Both the position numbers and the translations under genes were made by a program. Of a DNA stretch of 64,000 nt, positions 35,312-47,197 are shown piece after piece. A model generated the notes under the pieces. The model saw only the letters and a program-made list of their open reading frames with translations. It ran no database searches and was not told the origin of the DNA. The DNA is from Lepidodermella squamata (taxonomy: Eukaryota; Gastrotricha). Location of the stretch: assembly GCA_047495785.1 (NCBI GenBank), contig JBLDXI010000031.1:62001-126000 (forward strand), read 5' to 3'. Numbering within the stretch: the first letter of the stretch is position 1; the number at the start of each line of letters is the position of its first letter.

Positions 35312-36591
35312 ATGCTATTAGTTCAATCATTTTTTGCATCTGCAATTATTTCTCTGGTTTCGGCAGCTGGAGGTTAGCTTTCATCATTTCAGTTTGGGAA
35401 AAAGCGTTATAATTTATTGATTAATTAGTTCTTAATTGTTATACTGGAACCTTGTATGACCTTGGTACGAATACTGTAACGTTATCGCAAGATTCACAAT
35501 GCCAATATTGCATGGTAAGTCCACCAATTCTCATGCCAAAATCGAGATATCTCCGTCCTTGGCAACCGAAGCGTCCGTAGTTACCACGAAAGTCAGTTTC
35601 ACTTTTCCCACCCCATCCAAGCGTGAAAGTTACTAATATAGTTGTATCGCAAAAGACATGTAAATCTTCGTGCCTGAGACAACCAAATGGATCCTTTCCC
35701 TTCAGCATATCGCTGTGACAAGCTAATATATTATAAGCGTCCTTAGTCACCAGCAGTACGCGAAGCAGGATTCTGGATCTACGGAGTATTTTCGGGCTCC
35801 ATTTTTATGACAAATGGTCCCCCTGTGGTTTTTGAATTTTTCTGTGCGACCTTGGGGGTTCAATACCCTCCATTCCTTTCGGTACTTCGTGCAGGTTACC
35901 AGTTTCCTTCGTTACTACGGAATCTTTGCTGGTTACCAAGGACGCGCTCCCCCGTGTGTTGCCAAGAATCTCCCAAGTCCCACTTTAAATCACAAGGTCC
36001 CTTTTAATTTATTGGTCAATTCAATTGAAATGTAACTTTTTCCCGCGCAATCTGTAGCGTATCAAAGTGGAGATAACTGCTGGAAAAGCTCAAACTTTGG
36101 TTGCAGCTGGTTTGCCAGGAGTCGGTGTAACATTTTGGATCTGTCCTAAAACATCAGCATTCGGCACCGGCATTCCAGTTGTCGACGGAGTCCTCAACAC
36201 AGTTCAGAACTACTTGGACTACGTCAACAACGAATACACTTGCACAGACGCGACGATAGATCTGAAACCGAAAGCAGGCGGCCGCATAACAATGTGCAGT
36301 TGTTGCACGAACAATTGCAATAACAATGCAACGCTGTGTACAACATCGACGTCGACTTCTCTAACGTCGGTTTTGTCGATTGCAGGCTTGTCAGGCAGCA
36401 ACCAGTACCTGAGCCAGTTTAACGGGCAAAGCTCGACGATTCTTTCAGGATCGCAGTTGCAACAGGGCTTTGGATTCAATAACACTTTGTTGAGCGGATC
36501 TCAACGGACAATCAGATTATCTGCCATTTGGATGGCAGTGCAGTTCGTGCTTATTTTGATTTTCCAAGAATACAGAACTCTGGTGCCTTGA
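35312..36591 (+). CDS. Ly6-like secreted protein 2
   Basis: Three exons: 35312-35372, 35429-35514, 36058-36591; 226 residues. The signal peptide is MLLVQSFFASAIISLVSA. It shares with its upstream neighbour the LNCYTGT start, QCQYC before the same intron, IKVEIT after it, WICPK, and DLKPK-GGRITMCSCC ending CTNNCN. The tail is Ser/Gln/Asn-rich, then hydrophobic (LSAIWMAVQFVLILIF). Intron 2 is enlarged to 543 bp and contains an inverted repeat. Tandem duplication of a common ancestor is the simplest reading. Confidence 0.75.
35557..35941. repeat. Imperfect inverted repeat in intron 2 of Ly6-like gene 2
   Basis: CCTTGGCAACC...CCGTAGTTACCACGAA at 35557-35590 pairs with TTCGTTACTACGG...GGTTACCAAGG at 35908-35941. 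It could be a decayed MITE and would explain the long intron. Confidence 0.4.
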
Positions 36592-37226
36592 AATAAAAAG
36601 ACCGAATATTTCGGAGTTTTGCATTCAGGTTTTGAATTTTGACATGCAGAACTTGAAGTGAGAATTAAATGTACTTTGTGCTTAATTTCGTTGATACATC
36701 AAACCAAAAACACATTCATGTCCTTTCTTTTCTATGCAACCTATGTGGCCCACAGCTCAGTGAAATCCTTGGTGAAGTCCATTGTTTCCGTAGTAAAGAA
36801 AGCCTGGCGTAACAAAGCAGACGCCGAACACATATGGCGCAGCTAGTCTTTATATTTCGTTATTCCTCGCTGTTTTTAACCTCAGATAGCTCCACACCAG
36901 ATTAGTTTTTATCATACAAACCACTTTTACCGCGCTTTCTATCTGTTCGCGGTGCGACAATTTATCGCTTTTCGTGTTTTTCCGGTCCCTGCCCGGTGCT
37001 CGGTTGTTATCTTGGACGCCTAGGTACCTTGACATGGGGCCTTATCACACCAGCATTCAGTATAGAGCCACTCCTCCCGTAAGAGTAGACTTTGGCCTCA
37101 CTTGTTTATTTCAACACCATTGCTTATTTATGGGCGCTTATTGGATATGCGGTTGAATCGATTTCTTCCAATCGATCGCCGGCTACAAGTTAGAAGCATA
37201 CACATGTTATACCTTTTATTTTATAG
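36592..37226. other. Intergenic upstream of the mannosidase gene
   Basis: AAATAAAAAG right after 36591 is the likely polyadenylation signal of the Ly6-like gene. No further gene is supported; a 62-codon frame at 36658-36846 has no recognisable features. Confidence 0.45.
37216..37226 (+). promoter_or_regulatory. Candidate trans-splice acceptor
   Basis: CCTTTTATTTTATAG ends 11 nt before the mannosidase start codon at 37238 with no upstream coding exon. This is the spacing expected for a spliced-leader acceptor in nematodes; an ordinary 5'-UTR intron is the alternative. Confidence 0.5.
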
Positions 37227-37237
37227 AAGATTTAGAA

Positions 37238-40200
37238 ATGACCACTGCAAAAGAGTGGTTGCCCTACCACCACAAGCACAGCCATCTGGTGAAACCAGAC
37301 CGGCAAAAATGCTGGCACTGTCTTTTGATTACTGCTCTAGTCCTCGCCTCATTTTTCCTCGGGGCAATCACAACTTCATTTTGGATGACCAGCGATATCG
37401 AAATGAGCTCAATTCTCGATAAGCATCACCACCATGACGAAAAGCCGAAAGAAGACCCATCGCCCTATAACAAGGGATTGCATGACGAGCATTGCCCACC
37501 CCTTTCGACCACTAAAACAAACGTCCATATCATTCCTCATTCTCATGACGATGTTGGCTGGCTGAAAACTGTTGATCAGTACTTCTACGGCGCGAGAAAT
37601 GACATTCAAAACGCTGGAGTTCAATACACGATCGACTCAGCGATTACAGCCCTGTCGATGAACCCTAGCCGAAAATACGTTCAAGTTGAAATGGCGTTTC
37701 TGAAGAGATGGTGGCGTCGCCAGACTGATACCATGAAAGATCTATTCAGAAAGGTCTTGAGAAATGGCCAGCTCGAAATTGTCTGTGCTGGTTGGGCTAT
37801 GGCTGATGAGGCTACAACCGATTACGGGGCTTTGGTAGACTCCCATACCCTGGGTTTCGACTTCATTCGCACGGAAATCGACCCGTTTTACACGCCATTA
37901 ATTGCCTGGCAGATCGACCCTTTCGGCCATTCGAGGGAATTGGCGTCGCTATCAGCTGAGTTCGGCATGAATGGTCTGTTCTTCGCTCGTCTTGACTATC
38001 AAGACCGGCAACTTCGTGAACGGAATAAAACGACTGAGTTGGTTTGGAAGCTGCGCCCATCGACGCCAGATTTGAACCTCAACATCTTCACCAGCGCTTT
38101 CCCTGGTACAACTTACTGCCCACCTGGTGGTTTCAACTGGGATGTTTTCTCGAATGACGACCCAATTATGGATGATCCGAATCTGGAGGACTACAATGTA
38201 CCCGAGAGACTGGGCGTCTTCTCCTTCTGGCTTAAACAACAGCAAGATGTGTACCCCACTCCGAATATTATGGTTACAATGGGCTGCGATTTCAACTACA
38301 TCTCAGCTTCAACTTGGTTCTTGAACATGGATGCTTTGATTCGTAACTTGAATAATCAATCGAATGACTTCTACGCATTCTACTCATCTCCGTCTTGTTA
38401 CACTCGAGCTGTTAACCAACTGGCCCCGAAACCTTTAGCTAGGAAATCGGATGACTTTTTCCCGTATGCTGACGGGGCTGCCTCATTTTGGACGGGTTAC
38501 TTCACCTCTCGGCCAAGTTTGAAGGGGATTGTTAGGGAGTTGAACAATGCCTATGGCACCGTCCGTCAACTACTGACTTTCAGCCCTAAAACCCCGGACG
38601 ATCCGAGAATGGACTATGTCGAAGATACTGTTGGAATCCTAACTCATCACGATGCTGTTTCAGGCACTTCGAAGCAACACGTTACTGATGACGCTAGATT
38701 ACGGGCGTCCAAATCCATTGCAATTGCTCGAAATATCTCAGCAATGACCTATCAATCGATTCTGTGCAAGGAAAAATCAACCTGCGCAATGCCTCAACTA
38801 ACTTTCTGCCCACTTTTGAACGAAACCTACTGCCCAGCCAGTGAAATGATGTCGGATAAGGGTTTCTCAGTCATCGCTTACAATCGATTGGCTGAGAATC
38901 ATATGTATTGGCTCAGGATCCCGGTTGAAGTTCCGAAAGGAATGGGTATGAAGGTTATGGATTCGAATGGCGCCGTTTTGATTAGTGACTTGATCCCGAT
39001 CTTGGACACTGATATCGGATCAATTCCAACCAGAATTAACTCAACTGCTACTCACGAGTTGGTTTTCAAGGGCAACCTACCTGCTCTTGGAGCTAGCACC
39101 TTCTTCATCAAGCCCTCTTCTTCGCTTGGACATTTGCCAAAGGAACCGGTTGCAGGGTTAAAGCAATCAATTAATAACGGCATCCTTCAGTTGATTTTGG
39201 ATGAAAGGGGCAATATTGTTGGTCTACAGAACTCGAATGATAAAGTCTCAATCCAATTCAACCATGCCTTGGCTTACTACACAACCGTCCTACCCCCTGC
39301 TCCAACTTCAGGCGCTTATCGATTCACCCCAGATGCCAACGACCTCCATTGGTTCGATGAAACAGAAGGCGGGGAAACTTTTACAATTGTTGGCAATCAA
39401 GTTATCGAACTTCACAAGAAGCATTCGTCCTGGGCCAAGTCGATCTACCGCTTGTATTCTAATGAGCCAAGTCTCGACGTTCAATGGGTTGTCGGACAAA
39501 TCCCGACCAATCTTGGCGATGTTAGGGACGAAACAACTGTAGGACGAGAAGTTGTGTCGATCTTTTCATCTTCGATCAAAAATCAAGATCTATTCTTGAC
39601 CGACGCGAATGGTCGTGAAATGTTGGAGAGAAAGAAAGATTTCCGACCAACGTGGACCTTACAGCCGACTCAGAATGTCTCCCAAAATTACTACCCAATC
39701 GTTGCGAGAATCAGTACCCGTGACTCAATGGCTCAGTTGACAGCTATTACTGATCGAGCTCAAGGCGCTAGTGGGTTTAGAGAGGGTACTCTTGAACTCA
39801 TGGTCCATCGCCGTTTGACCTACGACGATAACTTCGGAGTTGGCGAGCCACTTCTCGAGACTGAAAACGGAGAGGGCCTAGTAGCCACTGGTCACATTCG
39901 CATCACTTTGAACTCCCCGGCTAATGCTGCTGTCAACTATCGGAAGATAAGTCAAGCAGTTATGAATGGCCCAACACTGGCCTTCACCCCTATCTCGAGC
40001 TTGGAAGAATGGTCAGAAGCTGGCCTTCATCCTATGGTGAGTTTTGAAATTGCGATGAGGTAATGCTTACTTTCATTTTTCCAGGTTTCAATGGGGAAAC
40101 CCGTTTCTCAAATTGCTGATCCACCGATTCTCCCGGCGAACATCCATCTTATGACCTTGGAGAGATACTTCCAGAACTGCACTGCCATGCTGCGGCTTGA

Positions 40201-40498
40201 ACATCTGTTCGAAATCAACGAGGACGCAAAATGGTCTCAAGATACTACAGTCAATCTATTGGCTTTTGTTCAAAGCTTATTAGGAGTTTCCGACCCTAAT
40301 ATGATCACAATCAACGAACTCGCCCTCGGAGCTAACATGCCAATCATTGATTTGGTCCGATTGAACTGGCCATCGCAGGCTGATCCGATGGGTATCAAGC
40401 GGGCTGTTGCAGAGAACCAACACGCCAATGGTAATTGGGATTCAATCACAATGCGGCCGATGCAAATTCGCACGTTTTGCGTCGGTGTGAAGCAGTGA
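37238..40498 (+). CDS. MAN2B1: GH38 alpha-mannosidase, lysosomal (MAN2B1) type, membrane-anchored
   Basis: Exon 1 37238-40036 and exon 2 40085-40498, 1070 residues. It cleaves alpha-mannosidic bonds of N-glycans. All GH38 active-site landmarks are present: IIPHSHDDVGW (zinc ligands H103, D105), AWQIDPFGHSRE (nucleophile/zinc ligand D227) and LTHHDAVSGTSKQHV (His zinc ligand). The length and the ending MRPMQIRTFCVGV match the lysosomal subfamily. Unlike the usual cleavable signal peptide, it has a 26-residue basic, His-rich N-terminus followed by a hydrophobic stretch (about residues 27-49), suggesting a type II signal anchor. Orthology to MAN2B1 rather than another nematode GH38 member is inferred from motif likeness only. 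Confidence 0.9.
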
Positions 40499-41450
40499 TC
40501 ACTGCTGTAGAACAACTCGTTGACTTTCTTTCAACTACGACTACATTGTATGGATAATGTATTGCTTACAACTTGTGATCCTTTCTTTGAGATTGACCGA
40601 TTTCATTTGTTCTTGATTACTGTTTAAGTTAATAAATAATCAACTTGAATGGCGTGGTGAGATATAAATGACCTTGAAAACGCCAATGATCCAGTGCAAA
40701 TTCCAATAACTTGGGTGTAAATGTTCACACCGGAAAAATACCAAGCCCAAGGTGCTTGAAAATGATGATTACTGATTATACCGGCCAACCTGATCAACGC
40801 AGCGTTTTTCATGAGGCTTGCTCATAACAGCGACGTTATGACATTATCCTCCATATTGCAAAGCACCTGCCCATAAAATACACAGTTTATTAAGAGAATG
40901 TACATCAACACTGTTTTGCTGCTTCAAACATCTTCTCATGCATAGCTTATAGCGTTTTGGCTAAGCGCCATACCGTGCTGGAAGTAGGTGAATTTTTCTT
41001 ATTTTTGCACTAATTATTAATTTCATAAAATGCGAAGTATTTTACTTTATTAAACTATGAGTTACTTATCAGATACTTCAAGTAATCACTTGAAATTTCC
41101 CATCGGTCGATTATTCAAGATTTTTTTCATAATTTTTACCCTGAAGCCAGGATATCATATTTGCAATGGAGGAGCGCAGGGAAATGTTCACGGACTGTCA
41201 TTTATTCTAACGATTTTGAGCGCGTCACATGACAAAAACATCCTACTACTAATCAATTAGCGTAACCCGAATTAGTAACCGTTTATCAATCACGTTCGAT
41301 TTTTTATGACCGTCTAATAATGATTTTGCACTCAAAAACCTCTCTCCAACTAAACAAAAGATCCTCGTGACTCTGCCCAGTTTATAACATTTACGAATAA
41401 ATGACACGTAGTAATAAAAGTTGTTAATTTTACTCAAGATAATCTTTCAG
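40499..41450. other. Intergenic
   Basis: AATAAATAAT near 40631 is a plausible polyadenylation signal of the mannosidase. No other feature is supported. Confidence 0.5.
41441..41450 (+). promoter_or_regulatory. Candidate trans-splice acceptor
   Basis: AATCTTTCAG ends 17 nt before the start codon at 41468, with no coding exon upstream. Confidence 0.45.
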
Positions 41451-41467
41451 ACATTAAATCTGCGAAT

Positions 41468-41975
41468 ATGGCATCAGAAATTTGCGATAAAATGGAGTCG
41501 ATTCACATTCAAGGTAAACGCATATATTTCAAATTGAGAATGCATACTTTATCTAACACTTTTTATAGAAGAAACGAGAGATTTTGACGATCTGGAAAGC
41601 CTATCGAGTTGGTCGAGTGCGTCTTACGCAAGTTCAACGGTTGACCTGCTGGAAATGATTGATTCGGACGACAGCGAATGCCCGGCTGATGATCATCACA
41701 GCTCTGTAAGAAATCCGACTCTTTCTTTCTGGGAAATCGCGCAAATTGTCGTGGAGAAATACCGGCTAGCTGAAAAATTCGGCTCGGATGAAGCTGGTCA
41801 ACAAGTTGCAGCTGAGGCCGTCAAACTGGCGATTAAAGCTCATCAAACGGAAGATCTAGAACTCGTCCTGGACCGGGTTGAGGATTACATATGCCACGCA
41901 TCAGATGCGGTTAAACGGAAACGTGCCTTGATGAGTATGACTCCGAGTTCAGAATCACTTGCTATGACTCAATGA
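41468..41975 (+). CDS. Small acidic protein of unknown function
   Basis: Exons 41468-41513 and 41569-41975, 150 residues, start MASEICDKMESIHIQ. The N-terminal half is acidic and Ser-rich (DDLESLSSWSSASYASS, MIDSDDSE). The C-terminal half is predicted helical (FWEIAQIVVEKYRLAEKF, VAAEAVKLAIKAHQ, LVLDRVEDYICHA). No signal peptide or membrane segment, so probably cytosolic or nuclear. The family is not recognised. Clean splice junction, candidate trans-splice acceptor and AATAAATAAA downstream (about 41988) support a real gene. Confidence 0.7.
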
Positions 41976-42438
41976 AACATGAAGGCAATAAATAAATCAG
42001 ATATTATCAATAAATAGCTTGAAGTAATGTCTGAAATTTGACAGAATAAGATGGGTACTAATTTCCCACTGATAGTTTTTAAAATGTGTTTAAGCCTCCT
42101 TCAACACGGTAAAATTCGCTTAAAATATCATGAATTTATTTTGATTAATTAATTGGAGGGTCGTATACCTTTAGCTAATTTAAACAGGCTAAAACATATC
42201 TGCAGAAGAAGCAGGAAAATGCGATATTCAGTTAACTATATTTTTCACCGTATTTCGCAAGCGCGAAGCCAACGCAAAATCATGAATCAAAACTTGGTTC
42301 GAATAAATTAGATACAGTTCGATGATGAATGGATCCATATATCCCAATTACAAGTTCGCGTAGCAACTTTCGACAGAAGTGTAGGTCGTGAACGGAAATT
42401 CTTTCTGCTCAACGGGACATGACAAAATTCATTACAAA

Positions 42439-45400
42439 TTATAACGAAATATCTAAACTCGCCTCATTCGCACGGCAGCCTAATGTCGCTGTTTTGCGAC
42501 GACAGTCGATGAAATCATTCAAACCAGCATTAGCATCATTTTTCGCGCAGCGAACGTAAACCTGATAGAGCAACACCAGTTTTCATGCCTATGCCGTCAA
42601 AATGAAGGTTTTAATCATACCCATCCGTCAACATGATTGCAAGCGAGCAAGTTGCGGGCGAAAAACTTGTAGGAGTTGTACATGGGTTTCTAGAATCAAG
42701 AATATGCGTTGGAAACGTGTTTTATCATCGACCTCCCTTGGCTTACAACTGAGTTAAAATTGGCTGGACATCCCATACTGCCAGAAACACAAACGATTGT
42801 CTTGCCATCCGTGCATTTCTTTGCCGACTGCGAAAAGTGAATTAGTCAGGTAATTGGTAAGGAAATTAAATTTTCAACAACAATTATGTCCCAGTATTAG
42901 GACTTTGATATAAATGCAGATCTTTTAAAAAGCGTGGTGGTACTTACACCTTGGCTGCAAGAACTTTGATCTGGCCCTCCCTTCAGGGCAGTTTCGCCGG
43001 GCAGACAGGTTAAGCGGCATCCTCCCAATTCGTTCGTAGTCGGGTTGATGCAACGTTTGAATATAGCTGCAAAACGATTAAAAGGTTCATAGACTTGGTT
43101 GGGAAGGTGAATGACAAGTAAATTCATACAACGTTATTAAAGCCCACCATTAATTGGGACAAATTCGGAATCTAAACCATTCCGGGAAGACTTAACTCAA
43201 ATCTACCAACCGAGGTTGCCGATTTCATGTTGCTTACGTTTCAGCGGGCGTTGGACTGGGCAAGAATGAAGAATTTCGACTCACGTGACAAACAGTTTGA
43301 ACCACTCCATCCTGTTTTACAGGTGCAAGTATTGGGAGCCAAACATTCTTGATATTGATTACATCCAGGGCTGTCGCAAATCGCTTTGGCAGAAATAAAA
43401 AAATTGAGAATAATTTCAAATCAGGACAAATTTACCAATAGCGCAATTAGTTCCAGTCCAGCCAGATTTGCAAGCGCAGGTTTGAGGAGCTGTACATTGC
43501 TGATTGGAGTTGCAAACCGGAGAATCACAAAAGACAGCTTCAGAAAATACAAGGTGTTGTAATGAGATAATTTGCAGATAACTTCACGCCTACGAGCAAG
43601 AGGGATGCTACATGGTGATTTCACCGTTCGAGAGTCATTCGTGTTACAGTAAGGCCCCGTCGGCTCAGAAGTCGGGTTGCGGCAATAATTGCTGGAGTCA
43701 GCGAGTTTACCCCTCGGATACACAAAAGCATCGTACACTCCGCCAGCTGCCGGCCACGTTTTGCATGTAGCCCCCGAATCAGCGGTACTCTTTGTACCTT
43801 CATAGTCATAGCCGGATGGCGTGATTCTTACTTCCTTGTCATCAACTCCTGGACACTTGGCGTAGACGTACAGACGAAAGCCTTTCCCTGGGTTGGAACT
43901 TGTCGACTGGAAGTGCAGCACCCCTGTTGTTCCATTGGTCTCGTAAATGTGCCCGCTGCTGACACCGTAAGAGCAGATGCGATAGTAAGGCAGCGTTCCA
44001 TCAGAGGCATCGCGAAATTCTACGTAATCAGCGCAGAATTCACCGAGATCATGGTAGCGATCCATTTTATCTACATTTGTTCATTTGCGTGAAAAGATCT
44101 TGAAAATGGTTGTTGAAGTTCAACTTACACGAGCCGACTGTTAAATCTGGCTTGCCATCAAACGCGAAAACAAGACCCGGCTATTCAACAAATAATTCGA
44201 GAGTAATTCCAATGATGATCGTTAAAATTCAAACCGTGTCAGAAATAACTCGCCAAGAGCATGTAGTACCAGCAGCATAAGCATTAGGATAATTTGGGGA
44301 GTCAATGTAAGCCTTCTGACAAGCTGTTATCTTGATCACCCCTCCGCAGGTCTCCATGGGAAAAGGCGGCAAGTCGGCGCAAAGAGGGCCCCCAAAACCA
44401 GGTGGGCAGCGACATTGCGTGCAATTCTTTGGATCTTGATAGCCTCCGAACTGGCACCCAGGACTGGTGACGTTTGCGCAGGACGATTCTATTAACATAT
44501 TTAGGATCATATTTTTGTTTTAGAATAACTATTCGATGCATTTGAGACGTATTGATCATTGTCACTGCATGTTTTCTAATTCACACGTACCGATGCATCC
44601 ATATCTCAAGTTGATAACCTTGAAATCGTTGAACGAAAGTTTATGCGAATTCATAGCGCCAATAAATCGCAGGTCACGGGGTTCGATCGTGAAAGCCCTA
44701 GTAGTCTTCCTGAGAAAGCTCGGATGAACCATAAGAGCGGAGGCGAAGTCGAAAGGGACACCCATAGGATCGTACGTCGATTGAGGTACTTTTGGTACAA
44801 TGTTACCAGTGTAGTCGCTGTGGTGGAAAAAAGTATTGCAGACAAACAAACTTGATAAATTGAGTGGCTTACGTATTTTCTGGTCGCACAATCAAGTAGT
44901 CGTCACGGTTGTAACGATCATGCATGAAAATCTGAAAGACATTCAGACGTAACAGTTAGACCGAAACGTGTAATTGTGTCTAGTGACTCCTAACAATTTC
45001 GGAATCGAATACTCAAGTTGATGTTCATCAATCATAACAAATCACAATATGGGGATTTCACGGCATTGATATTCCAGTATCCCTGGTATCCCAATGTTCA
45101 GGCTGTAAGCTGTAAACTCAGTGAACCTCTGTAAAACCACTGATTTACAGTATAACTATAGGTACAGTGGAACCCCGATTCCCCATTTACTACGGTTCCA
45201 CGAAAATCCTGACGGGAAATCCGAATTGACGAGAAATCCCGGTAGTTTTGCACGTAATTGCCCTCTGCGGGTCCAAGTCGTTCCTAAATATTAACATATC
45301 GCGGGAAATCGGGGTTCCACTGTACTTATTATAGACGATTGAGAACGCGAAACGATTCTTTAAATCAAGACCCGCCAGATTCCATCGCAGCTTACCAGAT

Positions 45401-47193
45401 CAACGGCGTTGCCGAGAAGCAGCTCCGCATCCTAGGAAAAACAATGGCGGAAGACATTAGATCAAAACTTGCTACAGGCGCACTTACATCAACAATCCAG
45501 ATGGCCATAGCGTAGTAGTCAGCCGGAACGAACAGCTTAAAAAACCTGTAAAAAATGGTTTGATTAATTGGTCAACACACTTGCTAGCGGGGGTTTTGCA
45601 AATGGTCGATATACTAAGAATTCCGATTCATCACGGTTATATTCTGATATAATCAAGGTTTAGTTGGTTGAAATTTGGCGAAATCGGCTGATTCCTACTC
45701 TTCAAGCTTCCCCTTATGTTTGTAACCAATTTATTTCAATTACGTGGCGAAAAGTAAGTCCTTCATACTCACCCTGAAGAGACGTCCATCCAAGTCCACT
45801 CCCTCTGTTTATCCACCACACTGTGTTGTATAAAAGGAAGACAAGTTTTTTCCCCCATTAGTTTGACCGCATTTTCGAACGCGACTCTTATTTTGCTCGA
45901 GGCTGTAAAAAAAGAAATAAAGCAAACTCAGAAGACAATAGGCTGTGGATGTTCAAGTTCAACGAAGTCAGGCCAAGCTATAAGTCAGCCATTTTGCGTC
46001 GCGATGGAAAACCAACCGGTTCAAAGTGGTCAATGTCGATTTTGCTCATCGTCGACTCAACATTCCTATCGAAGGTCAACTTTGATGGGTTGTATAGTTA
46101 CAGGATATAATATCGGACAAAAAATTGATTAAATTCGAACATTCTGCTTCCTGAGTCCTAAAATTTGATCTCAGCTATCAAAATTGATTGCTTAATTAAT
46201 TTTAAAGATTTTTGACCGACGTTTTGTTGGCCGATGAAGTTAGAGAAACCTTTCAGAAAGGTCGTGAAAATCTCATGATTCAGATATTTCAATAAAATGA
46301 AGCAAATTTAACAATTTCCAACGGCAAGTACGGCTAAGGCCGAATCGCTTCTTTCAACCAAGAAAAGAATGCAGTCTCCAATTTAGACTATTTTGAGCAG
46401 GTTTGAATAATCAGGAGCGAGCCATTTCCACTTCATAAATAACTTACTAGGCCGATAGAACCAATTAAAATTCCAATTAATTGGCAGCGACCAAGCTAAG
46501 TTACTCGCTGCTTGTAGATTCACTTCAGCTCCGTCGTCCAGCTGCTGCTGCTGCGTTCCATCTCCCTCCATCAGCCATTCGCGGTGAGCACGCTTCACAT
46601 CAGCAGCAGATTTGTGAAACGGCAGAACAGGTGAGTATTCATCGATAGCAACCTAATTAATTGTTATAATTACCGCGGGAAATGAAAATCACTCAGATTT
46701 TATTACCGATGGTAATCCAAGACGGCTTCTGATATCGGAATCAAACTCGAAGGTTGCCTGTCTCGATGCCTCCTGAGCTGCTTTCACCTGGGCCTGTATC
46801 TGGGCGCGGAAGAATATAAATTATATTAATTTGCAGAACATCAATCGAATCGCAAATGAGAATTGTGAAAAAAAAATCGTACATAATTATTACCAAAGCG
46901 CCGTAGTTTCTGGTAATTTTGTTAATTATGAGGAATAAATTTCAATTTTGAAAAAATCATGAAAAAAAGCGCACATCCATGTTTTTCAAATTCACCATCT
47001 CTAAATAATTATTATAATTTATCGCCTCAGGTTTGCAAAGATATTCTTCTGAAGCGGATAGATTCAGTTTTCCCATAAACTTTTTCATTCATTATTATTT
47101 TAGACTTACATCAATATTATCTTCATTAAACTGATGCTGGCTAAAGGTTGCTCCTGCAAAATTTATTAGAATTACGACGAAAATGAACTCCAT
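42439..47193 (-). CDS. Astacin-like pseudoprotease with EGF, CUB, Kringle and EGF modules
   Basis: Seventeen exons in continuous phase, 755 residues: 47193-47110, 46799-46707, 46652-46448, 45902-45773, 45545-45488, 45431-45396, 44931-44873, 44817-44591, 44488-44235, 44180-44129, 44070-43594, 43537-43436, 43383-43285, 43066-42948, 42827-42747, 42689-42621, 42561-42439. It has a signal peptide (MEFIFVVILINFAGA), a prodomain, and an astacin-like region (about 100-298) with HDRYNRDDYLIV and GVPFDFASALMVH and the terminal DFKVINLRYGC. It has no HExxHxxGxxH: the aligned stretch reads ELLLGNAVDLIFMH. Then EGF (CRCPPGFGGPLC), CUB (SPNYPNAYAAGTTCSW), Kringle (GYDYEGTKSTADSG, NYCRNPTSEPTGPYC), two EGF (CACKSGWTGTNC, CTCKTGWSGSNC), a sushi-like module and a Cys-containing tail. 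Secreted, probably a binding rather than cleaving protein. Confidence 0.8.
45165..45322. mobile_element. Tc1/mariner-type (Tigger/pogo-like) MITE
   Basis: Inverted ends CAGTGGAACCCCGATT and AATCGGGGTTCCACTG are flanked by TA on both sides; 158 bp, non-coding, within an intron of the astacin-like gene. The end sequence resembles Tigger/pogo terminal repeats. Confidence 0.8.
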
Positions 47194-47197
47194 ACTA

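Noticed and set aside
45825-46132. TATAAAAG followed by an 89-codon plus-strand frame, looking like a small gene
   Set aside because: The TATA-like word lies within a phase-consistent exon of the minus-strand astacin-like gene (45902-45773), and the frame extends into its intron. No signal peptide or splice support.
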